A DNA stretch of 64,000 nt from positions 80,604,079-80,668,078 of the forward strand of contig NC_035433.2 of NCBI RefSeq assembly GCF_002127325.2, read 5' to 3'. The translations under genes were made by a program, and so were the position numbers. The DNA comes from Helianthus annuus (lineage: Eukaryota; Streptophyta; Magnoliopsida; Asterales; Asteraceae). Below are positions 43,656 through 55,945 of the stretch, in pieces. Position 1 is the first letter of the stretch. Each line of letters starts with the position of its first letter. The notes below the pieces were generated by a model. The model ran no database searches, was not told the origin of the DNA, and worked only from the letters and a program-made list of their open reading frames with translations.

Positions 43656-46600
43656 ATGAATCCGAGTTGGTGGAATCCTGCTCCAGATAGTGGTAAATAT
43701 ACAAGTTCAGGAGTTACTCCTTCATGGTGGTGTACACCGGCTCCTGATAGTGGAAAATACACGTGTACAAGTCTATCACCATCATGGGCCGAATCTCCAG
43801 TATCTACATCTTCACAAGTAAATGCTTTACCATCAAATCAATGGGCATTAGTAACGGGTCAAACTCCGAGTGTACAAAGTATCTTATTAAGCGAAAGCGA
43901 AACAGGAAGTTTGAATCGACCCCCAAAACTGATGAGTTTGAATGAATATCCAGGATGGGCTGAGAGGTTTAAAACATATGTTCTTGGTCAAAATACGGAA
44001 CTGTGGATACGTTTCACCACAGATTTCGATCAAGCCATAGAGGTTGCTGCTTCAGAGACTGCGTCATTTGCTGATCTTCCCGAAGATAAAAAGAAAACGT
44101 ATGATCTGGAAAAGAAAGCATACGCCATTCTCACCCAGGCTTTGAGCAAGGATATTTATCACCAGTTTGTCAGCTTCAAGACAACTAAGAAGTTGTGGGA
44201 CGGGTTGAAAACAAGAGGAGTAGGGAATGAAGCAACACGTCAGTTGCGTCATGATCTGCTCAAGAAAGAATTTGACAGCTTCGCTTGCATGGATAAGGAG
44301 TCTCTGGGAGACATGACAAGTCATTTCTATCACCTGCTTACTGAGTTGAACAATTTTGGAGTTACAATAACTCAAGCAGAGGTGGTAAAGAAGTTTGCTG
44401 ATGCCTTACCTCCTCAATGGAGTAGTTTCTTGGAAATCCTTAAGTATAACGGAGCGTTGAGAACTACAAGTTTTAACGACTTCGTGCAGCTTTTGGAAAA
44501 CAAGGATCAGGAGGAAACATTGAAGGCGAAGAGAGTTCCATTGCCACAGAATCCAGAAATGTATTATGGAACTTCCAGCTCTTCGTCTGCAAGAACTGGT
44601 TCACATGCTCCAATTCAAACGGCGTTTGTCACAAGTACAGATTGTTTTGGCAATCCAATACAAGTTCCTGTTAAGCCGCCTCCCACCACAGACATATTTG
44701 GAAATCCAATCCAACCACCTCCTCCTCCGCCTCCTGCTCAACAACAACGTGCATGTTATGGAGGAACATCATCTGCTAGTCAACAATCAAAGCCAGGTAC
44801 AGTACAGCTCGACACGTCAAGCTTCTCTAAAATCAGTGTGGAAGTAGCTAAGGAACACATGGAGCTGCTTAACACTGTAGTGAGTGCATACTGTGGGTTA
44901 ATTGAAGGTCAGATTGGCAACATTAATCTGACACAAGAAGATTACAGGCAGATTGATAAAGAAGAGATGGACTTGATGGATATCAAGTGGGCCTTTGCTA
45001 GTGCTGTGAGAAGAGCAAAGGATTGGATGGAGAGTACTGGCAGAACCAGCTTGGAAAGTAAGCGAGACACCAAGTATGGGTTCGATAAGCAAGTTGTAAA
45101 GTGCTTCAACTGTGGTGAACGGGGTCACTTCAAGAGGGAATGTGCAAAGCCAGCACAGCATGGAAACCAGAACCCCTTCAGAAACCAGGGCAACCAGCAG
45201 AACCAGAACAGAAATAATGAACGTACTTTAGTGCCTGTCAACAATCAAGCCAACCGGGCACTTGTAGTTCAGATGGATGAAGGTTGCGACTGGTCAATCC
45301 AGTTTGGTGGTGATGCTCCTAATGGTACAGCTTGCTTTGCTCAAGTTGTGAAGGATGTAGTTAACACCAGTGGTGGAGAATCTTCCGCCAGTGGTGGTGA
45401 ATCTTCTGAGGATGAAGACTCTTCTGGGTACAGCAGGAGTGTTGATGAAGATTCATCTAGGTCAGGCGATGAGAATGTGAGTGAGACATCTGGTGTCTCG
45501 GCTGATGCTGATATTGATGAACGTTTGGATGAAGCTGCAGCACTAAGTGTTGGAAGATCTATTCTAGTGGACCAAGCTGCTTGTACTTCGTCTTCTCTCC
45601 ATTCAGCCTTTATGGCTAATGTCGACAGTTCTTCAAGTCAGGTATGTGTCGATGAACCCATTGCTGTAAACTGTGATAACTGTGATAGCTTGCAGGCTAA
45701 ATGTGCTGAGTTAGAGGCAAGCATGTCTGAGTTGCAAGCCAAACATGATGCTTTACAAGCTAGTTTGTTTGACTTGCAAGACAAACATGGTTCCTTGAAT
45801 GATGAGTGGTGTACATTGCAAAGCAAACACGAGGCTTTGCAAGAAAAATATGATGTGACATTCATCCACAATCAGAAGTTGACTGTGGATCTTTCAAAAT
45901 GCACAGAAGCCAATATGTTTTATGAAAACCATGAAAAAGAATTTAAGTCAATGATTGAGACATTAAAGAAAGATAAAACGGAATTGACTAAAATGGTTTC
46001 CAGAAAACAAACGGACATTAATTTGTATATATCTCGCCTTGAGATGATGCAAAAGGAAATGGCTTGTGTCAAAACTGAAAGTGATGCGATCCAGCTTAAG
46101 CTAGACAGTTATTTGAGCTCTAGTTATGTGTTGGATCACATCATTGACGTTCAGAAAGAAAAACGGGATGTCACATGCATAGGATACAAAAAATGTCCAC
46201 CACCAGTCAGACACAATTATGATGCCATGCCTGATGAGGAGGATAGAGTGTTCTTCGAACCATCTGTTCCTCTTGATGTGAAGGAGTTTGCAGCAGGACT
46301 CGGATACCAGAAAGAAGTATCCTCAGATTCAAATATGTCAGCAGATACATCTGTAACTGCTGAACAGAAACAGGATCCTCCAGTTGAGGTTGAGGATGCT
46401 GATTCTTCAGATGATGAATCTGATGATGCTGCTCCAGCAAAGTCTGATGCGGTAGTCAAAAATGAGGACATACCTCTTGAGAATCACATTCTATGTGATC
46501 CCCCTGCCACACCCGCTAAGACTGTTGCAACTGAGTCCTCGTCTGAGAAGGAGTCGGAGAGTGTGACCTTGCTGTACACTTTGGTTGGTGATGATAAAAT

Positions 46601-47504
46601 TTACTCAGACAAAGATTTTCCTATTAAGAACGTTAATCAATCCTTAATCGATAAAGTCTTTGAAAATTCGACAAGTAAGTTTTTGGGGAAGAAAGGACCA
46701 CATGTTACAGTTACACAGTGTCCTCCAATCCCAAAGGCTGAAGTTCGAAAACAATTTGGCAACAAGAAAGTACCAGCAATGCCAAAACAGCAAAATCACA
46801 CCAAGCCCAAAGGAAAGGCACCGGCTCAAGTCCAGAAGAAGCCGAATCAAAAGAAGAAGAAAAATGTTAACTTTGTGAGATCGACGGGAACGGATAAAAT
46901 TGAAACGTTTGAAAATAAATCTAACTTAGATTTTGTCAAGAAAGCTACTGTTTTGAAAAGAAATGAACAAAACAGTTCACAGCCTAGTACCTCGGGTTCA
47001 CAAAGTTCAACATCATCGGCTAAGAGAACACATGATTCTTCGAGGTATGTTGAACGAAGATCATGTTTTGAGTGTGGAACCATTGGGCATTTAATTCGAA
47101 ATTGCCCTTATCTTCATAAGCAAAAAGGAAAGGTTGATGATCCCCGTGGCAAGACTGACCGTAAGCCATCTGTTTCCACAAAACAAGATCCCCGACTTGT
47201 AAAAGAAAGGGAGAAGAAGCAGAAACGCCAACAGGTCAAAAGGATTGAAAAAGCAATTAAAACCGATGTGGTTCAAAAACAATCTGTTTCTGTAAAATCA
47301 GCAAATTCAAAAACTTCAAACTGTAATGAAATTAAAATTTTAAAGAATGACACTGATAAAACAAAACAGAACTGGAAACCAAAAACGGTTAATGCATCAG
47401 GGGGACCATCACAATTTACAAACCATCAAAGACAAGAAGTTATTGTCATTGATGAAAATGGAAGACCCAAGACCACAATGGCTTGGGTCCCACTCTCCAA
47501 CTAA
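43656..47504 (+). CDS. gag: Copia-2 Gag, 1282 residues
   Basis: Complete Gag from ATG 43656 to TAA. It starts with an internal repeat (PSWWNPAPDSGKYT / PSWWCTPAPDSGKYT). The copia gag domain follows at about 95-290 (KKAYAILTQALSKDIYHQF). A P-rich segment, a first zinc knuckle CFNCGERGHFKREC (residue 483), an acidic Ser-rich region, and a heptad-like repeat region at about 680-740 with repeated LQAKHDALQ, LQDKHGSLN and LQSKHEALQ units come next. A second knuckle CFECGTIGHLIRNC is at residue 1137. It is homologous to Copia-1 Gag over the whole length. It remains fully open although pol is gone, so either the loss is recent or Gag is still under selection. Confidence 0.95.
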   Translation: MNPSWWNPAPDSGKYTSSGVTPSWWCTPAPDSGKYTCTSLSPSWAESPVSTSSQVNALPSNQWALVTGQTPSVQSILLSESETGSLNRPPKLMSLNEYPGWAERFKTYVLGQNTELWIRFTTDFDQAIEVAASETASFADLPEDKKKTYDLEKKAYAILTQALSKDIYHQFVSFKTTKKLWDGLKTRGVGNEATRQLRHDLLKKEFDSFACMDKESLGDMTSHFYHLLTELNNFGVTITQAEVVKKFADALPPQWSSFLEILKYNGALRTTSFNDFVQLLENKDQEETLKAKRVPLPQNPEMYYGTSSSSSARTGSHAPIQTAFVTSTDCFGNPIQVPVKPPPTTDIFGNPIQPPPPPPPAQQQRACYGGTSSASQQSKPGTVQLDTSSFSKISVEVAKEHMELLNTVVSAYCGLIEGQIGNINLTQEDYRQIDKEEMDLMDIKWAFASAVRRAKDWMESTGRTSLESKRDTKYGFDKQVVKCFNCGERGHFKRECAKPAQHGNQNPFRNQGNQQNQNRNNERTLVPVNNQANRALVVQMDEGCDWSIQFGGDAPNGTACFAQVVKDVVNTSGGESSASGGESSEDEDSSGYSRSVDEDSSRSGDENVSETSGVSADADIDERLDEAAALSVGRSILVDQAACTSSSLHSAFMANVDSSSSQVCVDEPIAVNCDNCDSLQAKCAELEASMSELQAKHDALQASLFDLQDKHGSLNDEWCTLQSKHEALQEKYDVTFIHNQKLTVDLSKCTEANMFYENHEKEFKSMIETLKKDKTELTKMVSRKQTDINLYISRLEMMQKEMACVKTESDAIQLKLDSYLSSSYVLDHIIDVQKEKRDVTCIGYKKCPPPVRHNYDAMPDEEDRVFFEPSVPLDVKEFAAGLGYQKEVSSDSNMSADTSVTAEQKQDPPVEVEDADSSDDESDDAAPAKSDAVVKNEDIPLENHILCDPPATPAKTVATESSSEKESESVTLLYTLVGDDKIYSDKDFPIKNVNQSLIDKVFENSTSKFLGKKGPHVTVTQCPPIPKAEVRKQFGNKKVPAMPKQQNHTKPKGKAPAQVQKKPNQKKKKNVNFVRSTGTDKIETFENKSNLDFVKKATVLKRNEQNSSQPSTSGSQSSTSSAKRTHDSSRYVERRSCFECGTIGHLIRNCPYLHKQKGKVDDPRGKTDRKPSVSTKQDPRLVKEREKKQKRQQVKRIEKAIKTDVVQKQSVSVKSANSKTSNCNEIKILKNDTDKTKQNWKPKTVNASGGPSQFTNHQRQEVIVIDENGRPKTTMAWVPLSN

Positions 47505-48235
47505 TCTCTGAGTGAGTGTGCAGGAAGTTCCAGGAGGAACTATTGATAGTCTTAGGATTGTTGATAGTGGAATGTCCTTGCACAAGATAGGCGACAGAAG
47601 AAATTGTTGCCTTTGATGGAGAGAGAGAAAAGAAAAAGAAAATTTGGATGAATGAAGTTGCAAAATTCGACCAAATGGAGAACGTGTCAAATTTGGTCAT
47701 TATGGTTTTTGATCGAGTCCACAGGAATGAATGAAGTGAAATGTGTGTCGATGCCTTGGCGTGGATTGAACATCCGCACACCATTTCTGAAAGAGAAAGT
47801 CAAGACCTTCGCTGGTACAATGTGGAAGACCAGCCGGACCCGGAGGTTTATGATTTTATTGCTGTCAAGAGACTTTTCAGTAGTTGCAAATTCGACCTTG
47901 AAGTCCACACCGGGTGGATATCCAGTTGGGAGAGTGCTTAGATTCCTTGCAATGCACGGAACAGTTGCAGGATACGCCTTTAAATTCTTAATCTCTCCTA
48001 TACTTGTCGATATTTAAGCTACTTTGTGAATTATTATTATCTCGTACAGCACTCTTTGACATGACACGTTGATCTCGGATATCACCTTACACGTGATTGT
48101 TTCAATATGAAACTCATCAATGTTGTCATGGTCCGCACCGCTTACCGACATGCCAACTCATTTTTTCAAAATTTGTTAAATCTTTTCTGATAAAACTTAA
48201 TTTTGGTAAACGGCATTAAGGTCAAGCACAAGAGT
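47505..48235 (+). pseudogene. pol: Copia-2 pol remnant
   Basis: After the gag stop, GAGTGTGCAG (47514-47523) mirrors the Copia-1 gap. The protease start survives as TIDSLRIVDSG with the next residues altered. About 47600-48040 is unrecognised sequence with no copia motifs. About 48040-48235 is a degenerate copy of the RNase H end (compare 17600-17821). Integrase, reverse transcriptase and most of RNase H, about 3 kb, are missing. Confidence 0.8.
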
Positions 48236-50119
48236 AAAACCAACATCGGAAAATCATTTTTGAAAATATCTTTGTGTGTTTTAAATTTATCTTAGTTTAT
48301 TGATTTTAGGGGGAGTATATCCAAAAATCAGAAAATCCAAAAACATTGAAAAATTCAAAAACACAAAAACAATAGAAAAACAAAAATGAGTTTCCTGGCG
48401 AGCAAAAGAGAAAGTGATAGTACATCAGTGGTCTATCCAAGCCTCTTTAAACCTTAAATGAAAAACGATAAGCAGCTCTATATAAGATGTATCGGTAGGC
48501 TCACAATCATTTTAAAGTGTGCAGGGTGATATAAATCTTAATAGACTGAAGACCAGGTGGGAACCATTCATTGGCATATGGTCTTAGTACCGAAATTTCG
48601 TTTGATAGATTGCCGAGGTTCTGAGATATTCGGTCTTTATGCTGCTTATCATCTGGGTATCATGGTTGTATCTTTTACCGAAAAATAACGGGGACGCAAG
48701 TCTAGATCTTCCATGATACTGTACATACGTGTACATATTACATACTGCATTCGACCTCAATAAGTGATAAACAATCACATGTCCATATCAAATAAGTGAT
48801 AATATATCACATCTATCCGGGTGTCAAGTTCGTCTCTCTGCTGTACGGAAGTACTGACCTGTTCACGGACTTGCACCTGTGCCCTCATGCATATGAAAAT
48901 CAAGTTCCTCATCAATAAGTGATTATATCACATAGGGCTTGTTTTCAAATCAAAATAAGTGAGTATCTCACAATTTATACGGTCAAACAGATGATAATCG
49001 GTATACTCACCGGTAAGATGAACCCTCGTGCATACCTTGATACGGGAATGTGTCGTGATGTGGATGAACACCGATCGGTAAGTATAAATCATACCTTAAC
49101 GTATCCCCTCGCCATGATTACATCTGATAAGTTGAGCTTAAGTGGACAACAATACCGATAATAGTTATAGGATGCTTATCTTAATGTTAACTAACTGAAC
49201 AACAAGAGTGTTTTGGCATGACCGTACACTGATATGATTCTCTTACCCTCGAAACTCGCAAAAGGAATGTCTGTATATAGTTATTTACTGCTTAACTTTT
49301 ATTGTTTTTCCTTTTAAACAGTTTCGTCGTTTGGTGCATATCAGCACGACATTAGCGGTGATGTCGTTTGATAACACTCAAAGGATTCTAAAATTGTTGT
49401 CTTTTAATTTCAAAAACACGCCTAAAATCCGTGTTTTAATATAAACTTTATAAAAGCCAAAAAGATTTTATTTCTGCTTTATTTTTGATCGTACGATGTT
49501 GGAGCTCAAGTCTTCGTTACCTGAAACCTGATTGAAAACCGAACTGACTAAATCTTCATAAACGGTCAAAATTTGCAGATTTTGAAAGTTAGAATTTAAA
49601 ATTGATAAATTTATTAAACTTTCAAACTGTCGGACGGTGTTTGATTTTGACATGGTCACTCGTGTGTCATTTGTTTATACTATTCCAAGCAGTTGTTCTC
49701 ATTACGCGTTTAGATTTCTTGCATGTGCAGATTCTAAAGGCTAGGAGAACATGGTCGATGACAAGCATTGGAATGAAGACACGACGAGAAGGCGCTCAAA
49801 AGATGAAGATGATCGAGTTGCCGCTGGCCATCATCAACACCACAAGGATCTCACTTCATAAAGATAAAGTCTTTTCACGAGCATAACTCAAGGGGGAGCT
49901 TATGTTAAGGGGGAGTTTGTCAACACCCTTCCTACATGATACGGGTAGTTTGTTGATACACTCTCTGCTTTCAAGACGTGAAGACTTTGAAGATCCTCCG
50001 ACAATGAAGACTTGAAAGGACATCAGAGTTTTGAGAACTCGAAGACCAAAGACCGTCGAAGTTCGAGACGAGTCTACAACTATAGAAGATAAAGACAAAG
50101 CTACAGCCAAGGGGGAATT
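48236..50119 (+). other. Copia-2 non-coding 3' region
   Basis: Homologous to 17822-19717, with the four hairpins at 48764-48971 and GGGGGAG/GGGGGAA tracts at about 48310, 49890, 49908 and 50111. No coding frame. Confidence 0.8.
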
Positions 50120-50763
50120 TGTTGGTGCACTTGTGTCTGTACTTTGTCTGTATTCGGTCTGTATATATACGATGTTCTAAGTCTGTAAGTTGACCAAGTC
50201 AACCATCCTCCGGTTTGACTTGGTCAAACAGTTAGAAAGTAATTGTCTGTCTCGAAGGATAGCTCCTCGAAGGATACTGTTGATCCTTCGAGGTTCTCGA
50301 AAGATATGCTTCGGTTATTAGACCTCGAAGGATCATCCTTCGAGGTCATTGCTGATCATTCGAACATATTGTCATCGATAGATGATCCTTCGGACCATCT
50401 ATCGGATCCTTCGGACATGACCTGCTGTGTATGGGTATATATACCCATGCACTGTGTTGAGTTCATTAGACTTGTTAGAGAGAGACAGACAGAAAGATAC
50501 CGAGAGATAGAGAGGTTCTTGAGAGCATTCTGTCCGGAACTCACACACACACTTTGAGAGTTTACATGTTAGATTTGTAAACATTGTGCTTGTAACCGAA
50601 ACCTTCATTTGCATTAATACAAGTTGTGTTAATCGGTGAACCCGTGTGTGTTTGTTCTTTTACTTGTCTCATCCCGGTTTGCTCGCTAGCTTGGATTCCG
50701 CACTCGCTAGTGGGTTAGTATAACAAGGTTTGAGGTTCGTCATCCGACAAAAAGGGACCTACA
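50120..50763 (+). mobile_element. Copia-2 3' LTR
   Basis: 644 bp, almost identical to the 5' LTR; followed by caatt and the resumed Athila gag. Confidence 0.95.
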
Positions 50764-50768
50764 CAATT

Positions 50769-52755
50769 TTCGTTGAAAGATAAGGCAAAACAATGGTTCC
50801 TTACACTTCCGGCCAATAGTATTCGAACTTGGGAACAAATGCAACAAGCATTTTTGGATGAATACTATTCCATGGCCAAGACCGACGATGCTAGAGATGA
50901 AATTCGGTCATTTCGTCAACTTTCGAGTGAGCCTCTACATGAAGCATTCACCCGATTCAAAGAGCTAATGAGGAGATGCCTACATCACCAAATAGAAAAA
51001 TGGGAGTTGGTGAAATGTTTCGTACGGGGTTTGGATGATGCAACTTGGAATCGACTTGAGACGACAAGCAATGGTACACTTTTGAGCAATCATGAGGATG
51101 ATGATTGGGAATTCTTAGAAAGGATGAGCAAACGATCCAAGGAGAAAGAATCGGCCGATAGAGCCAAAAGGCATTCGGTTTCCCGGTCACTTCCCGATCT
51201 CGATTCCAAAGACCGGATTTCCACCTTAGAACGGGAAATAGCTCAATTGAAAAAGAAGAAAGAGGTGAATGCGGTTCAATTTGCGGTTTGTGAAGAATGT
51301 GGGGATATTGGGCATGCAACCGAGCAATGTTCAATGGGTTCGAGTGGTTACACCGAAGAAGTCAATCAAGTGTATGGAGATAGAAAACAATATGACATGA
51401 ACTCCAACACTTACCATCCGGGTTTGAGAAATCACCCCAACTTTCGGTATGGCAATGCTTCAAATCAAATGAACCCGAATTTCCAATCGGGTAATCAAGG
51501 AGGAAGCGGGTCATCATACCAAAACCGCCAAGGTGGTAACCAAGGAGGCTACCAACGGAATTACAACCAAGGGTACCAAGGTGGGTACCAAAAGAATTAC
51601 AACAACCAAGGCGGTAACGGAAGTGGGTCAAACAACCAAACCGGTGGTAATGATTTGAATGCAAAGATGGATGCGATGCTTTCGATGATGCAAGAATCCA
51701 AAAAGGAGAATGAGATTCGAGACAAAGCACATGAGGCATTAGCAAAACAAGTAGGCCAACTAGCGGAAGAAGTGGCCCAAATAAAGGGAGGCACGGGGAA
51801 ACTTCCAAGTGACACCACCATAAACCCTAAGCATCAAGGGTCGAGCTCGAGGAACACACGTGAGGTACCAATTAATAAAGTTACTTTACGTAGTGGTCGA
51901 GTTGTTGATAATGGTGTCAAAACACCACCACCCCAATTTGTCGAAGGGGTGGTGGAAGATGCTAGTGATGATGAGCTTGTGGATGGCCAAACGGGTCAAA
52001 ATAAAAATGACTTGAAAAAGAATAATTTTACTCCCGTTGTGGCCATTCCCGTCCCCAAGGCTAAGGAAAAGGGTGTGGAGGTTAATACCGCCCCTTATCC
52101 CGAAGCATTGAAGGGACCGACGAAAAAGGTTGTAAACAAAAGAGGTCCACAACAAGAGGAGTTGTTGGAAATTTTCAAACAAGTAAAAATCAATTTACCT
52201 CTTTTGGATGCAATTAAACAAGTACCGTCTTATGCTAAGTACTTGAAAGATTTGTGTACCCAAAAACGCACTCACAAATTTCCAAAAAAGTTAGATTTAA
52301 CCGAAAACGTGAGTTCGATTCTTTCGGGTGCACTTCCACCTAAGCTCCAAGATCCGGGTGCGCCTATCATTTCAATTCAAGTGGGCGATTTTAAAATCAA
52401 CCGGGCACTTCTAGATCTTGGTGCTAGTGTAAGCATTCTACCGGGTAGTTTGTATGACCAATATGAGTTTGGTCCACTTCAATCGTCAAACACCACCGTG
52501 GTGTTAGCCGATTTGACACCTAAACTACCCCGTGTAATTGTTTCGGATGTGATAGTGAAAATCGAGGATTTTTACTATCCAGTGGACTTTCTTGTACTTG
52601 ATTATGTGGCCAAGGACCCAACCAAACAACCTACGGTGATTTTGGGTCGACCGTTCTTAGCAACTGCAAATGCTCAAATTGATTGCAGAACGGGAACGGT
52701 TGACATGACATTTGGAAACCGGAGGTTGAGTTGCATGTTTTTTCCGGACTTATAA
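50769..52755 (+). pseudogene. gag: Athila Gag C-terminal part and protease
   Basis: Continues the gag core right after Copia-2 (KDKAKQWFLTLPANSI, WEQMQQAFLDEYY). A zinc knuckle CEECGDIGHATEQC is near 51292-51333. A Gly/Asn/Gln-rich stretch and a Lys-rich linker follow. The aspartic protease part reads ALLDLGASVSILPGSLYDQ and VILGRPFLATANAQID; DLGA in place of DSGA is usual in Athila. The frame is lost at a T6 run (about 52737-52742), and a stop follows at 52753-52755. Confidence 0.88.
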
Positions 52756-54782
52756 GCCCTCCAGTTGATGATGAATGCTTTATGGCAGACATTGTTGACA
52801 CGTGTATACCTCTTTGCGACACAGTCGTTTATGGGGAAAACACAATGGAGGATTGTTATGTGTTTGACAGGTCACAGGTGGAGGTGGAACAAAGCATGGA
52901 CGAGGAAGTGAGGAGTTTGGAGGTGCTTGCGGTTAGAGAAGGAAAACCGACATGGACGCACCAAGTTGAGAGCTTACCGGAGAGCATTGATACTAAATTG
53001 AAGCCGTCTTTAGTGGAGCCTCCGGAAGTGGAGTTGAAAGCATTGCCGAAGCATCTCAAGTATGCTTATGTTGGAGAGGGCAACACTCTCCCGGTTATCA
53101 TCGCATCCAATTTAACCGGAGATCAAGAGAAAAAGTTGATGGAGGTATTGGTCACCAATCGGGCGGCGATTGGGTGGACCATTGCGGACTTGAAGGGTAT
53201 TAGTCCCTCGGTGGTGATGCACAAAATCATCACGGAAGAGAATGTGACTCCCGTTAGAGATGCACAAAGACGGTTAAATCCGAACATGCGGGAGGTAGTG
53301 AAGAAAGAGGTGTTGAAGTGGCTTGATGCGGGTATCATTTACCCGATCTCGGATAGCCAATGGGTGAGCCCAACACAGACGGTTCCCAAGAAAGCCGGCA
53401 TACAAGTCGTCAAAAATGACGCAGGTGAAGAGGTAGCTACCCGGCCGGTAACCGGGTGGCGAATTTGTATTGATTATAGGAAGTTGAATACCGCAACTTC
53501 CAAAGATCATTTTCCTTTACCTTTTATTGATCAAATAGTTGAGAAGTTATCGGGGCAAAAATTTTATTGCTTCCTAGATGGTTATTCCGGTTATAACCAA
53601 ATTGCCATCCATCCGGAAGATCAAGCAAAGACTACATTTACATGTCCCTACGGTACCTTCGCATTTAGGCGGATGCCGTTTGGATTATGTAACGCTCCCG
53701 CCACCTTCCAAAGGTGCATGATGAGTATTTTTTCCGACATGGTGGGAAAGTCTTTGGAAATCTTCATGGATGATTTCTCAATTTTTGGGTCATCATTCGA
53801 GACTTGTTTGGACCAATTAGATAAAGTCTTAAAAATGTGCGTTGAAACTAGTTTGGTCCTAAGTTGGGAAAAGAGCCATTTTATGGTTCAAGAGGGAATC
53901 GTGTTGGGGCACGTGGTGTCAAGTCGGGGGATAGAGGTTGATCGTGCTAAGGTACAAGTCATATCCACTTTACCGTATCCCACGACTGTTAAAGGTGTTA
54001 GGTCATTTTTAGGTCATGCGGGGTTTTACCGGCGGTTTATTAAGGGTTTTAGTGATATAACGAAGCCTTTATGTAATTTGTTGTTAAAAGACCAACCGTT
54101 TGATTTTAATGAAAATTGCCAAAATGCTTTTAAGAATTTAAAAGAGAAGTTAGTGGAGGCCCCAATCTTGCAATCGCCAAATTGGTCTTTACCTTTTGAG
54201 ATTATGTGCGATGCAAGCGACTATGCGGTGGGGGCCGTGTTGGGACAACGGGTTGACAAGAAACCCGTTGCCATATACTACGCAAGTAAGACTCTTTCGG
54301 ATGCACAATTGAACTACACAACCACCGAAAAAGAGCTACTTGCGGTGGTATATGCATTGGATAAATTTCGGTCTTACATATGGGGTAGTAAAGTGATTAT
54401 TTACTCTGATCACACTGTAGTTAGGTACCTCATGGAGAAGAAAGATGCGAAGCCGAGGTTGATCCGATGGGTGTTGTTGCTCCAAGAGTTTGATTTGGAG
54501 ATACGGGACAAGAAGGGTATTGAGAATGTGGTAGCGGACCACTTGTCCCGGTTGATGGTAGAAGATGATCCGAGAGCCTTTGAGATCAATGAGTCTTTCC
54601 CGGATGAGCACATAATGAAACTAGATAAATTGCCATGGTATGCTAACATTGTCAATTATCTTGTTACAGGTGATATGCCGGCGCATTGGGATAGACGGAA
54701 AAGGCAACACTTCATGTCCCAATCAAGTACTATCGGTTGGAAGAACCGCATTTGTGGAAAGAGTGTGCGGATCAAGTCATAA
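52731..54782 (+). pseudogene. pol: Athila reverse transcriptase and RNase H
   Basis: Open for about 683 codons after the T6-run frame change. Reverse transcriptase: [50 protein letters not shown] and FMDDFSIFG (catalytic DD at residues 347-348). RNase [46 protein letters not shown] and ADHLSRL. Gypsy-type order. It lacks its own ATG start. A one-base frame change near 54720 separates it from integrase. The catalytic residues seen are intact, so inactivation is recent or partial. Confidence 0.92.
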
Positions 54783-55945
54783 GGAGATGCATTGATGATG
54801 AAGAGATTCCGAGCGTGTTGCAACATCTACACTCGTTTGCATGTGGTGGTCACTTTAGTGGTCACAAAACGGGTCACAAAGTGTTGAATAGTGGCCTTTA
54901 TTGGCCTACCATTTTCAAAGATGCAAACGAGTTTGCCCGAAATTGCATAGAGTGTCAAAAGTTAGGGGGTATCTCAAAAAGGGATGAGATGCCCATGCAA
55001 CCAATCCTTGTAGTCGATGTTTTCGATGTATGGGGTATTGATTTCATGGGCCCATTCCCCAATTCTTATGGCAATTTGTATATCTTGGTGGCCGTTGACT
55101 ATGTGTCAAAATGGGTCGAAGCAATAGCCACCAAGACAAACGACCATTCCGTAGTATGCAACTTTGTCCAAACCAATATTTTCTCAAGGTTTGGGATTCC
55201 TCGTGTCATCATAAGTGATGGAGGGTCTCATTTTAAAAAATTTCGGTTTGGCAAACTTTTAAAACGGTTTGGTGTTGACCATAGGATTGCTACCCCCTAT
55301 CACCCGCAAGCAAGCGGGCAAGTTGAGGTGTCAAATAGGCAAATCAAACAGATTTTGCAAAAGACCGTGCGGGCGGACCGTAAGGATTGGTCAAGTAAAT
55401 TGAACGATGCTTTATGGGCCTACCGAACAGCACATAAGACACCCATAGGCACTACACCTTACCGGTTGGTTTACGGTAAAAACTGTTATTTACCGGTTGA
55501 ACTTGTGCACAAATCATTATGGGCTATTAAAGAGGTTAATGTGCAATATGATAATGCAGGTAAGGAACGGAAGCTCAAGTTGTGTGAATTGGAGGAGCTA
55601 CGGGAGACGGCATATGAATACACATCTCAATACAAGGACGGAATGAAGAGAGCGCATGATGCCAAGTTGAGGAAGAAAGAATTTGAAGTGGGTCAAAAGG
55701 TGTGGCTCTACAATTCAAAGCTCAAATTCTTTCCCGGAAAGCTCCGAAGCAAGTGGATGGGACCCTATGTTGTCACCCGGGTCGGACAATTAGGTGATGT
55801 TACTATCCAGGACCCGAAGGATGGGGTGCGGCAAACGGTAAATGGTCATCGGCTAAAACCGTTTCTCGAGGGTAACGAGAAAGTGGATGCAAACAAGGAA
55901 TCGGTAAGCTTCGTGGTAAGTTTTCCGGTTTACGAGGTCGAATGA
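54737..55945 (+). pseudogene. pol: Athila integrase
   Basis: Zinc-binding HHCC region ([16 protein letters not shown] ... CIECQKLG), then the catalytic core with D in [10 protein letters not shown] in [10 protein letters not shown] and E in [13 protein letters not shown], and a C-terminal domain with [20 protein letters not shown] and GPYVVTRV. All three acidic residues are present. It is in a different frame from reverse transcriptase because of the frame change near 54720. It ends at TGA 55943-55945. Confidence 0.92.

Larger units (their letters stand above)
42034..50763 (+). mobile_element. Copia-2: gag-only Sirevirus-like element inserted in Athila gag
   Basis: LTRs 42034-42677 and 50120-50763, both 644 bp with two differences seen (42077 region and 'TCCTGG/TCCCGG'). 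TSD caatt at 42029-42033 and 50764-50768. It has a primer site, leader, complete gag and the Copia-1-like 3' region, but pol is reduced to short degenerate ends. The LTRs and 3' region are closely related to Copia-1. Confidence 0.95.
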
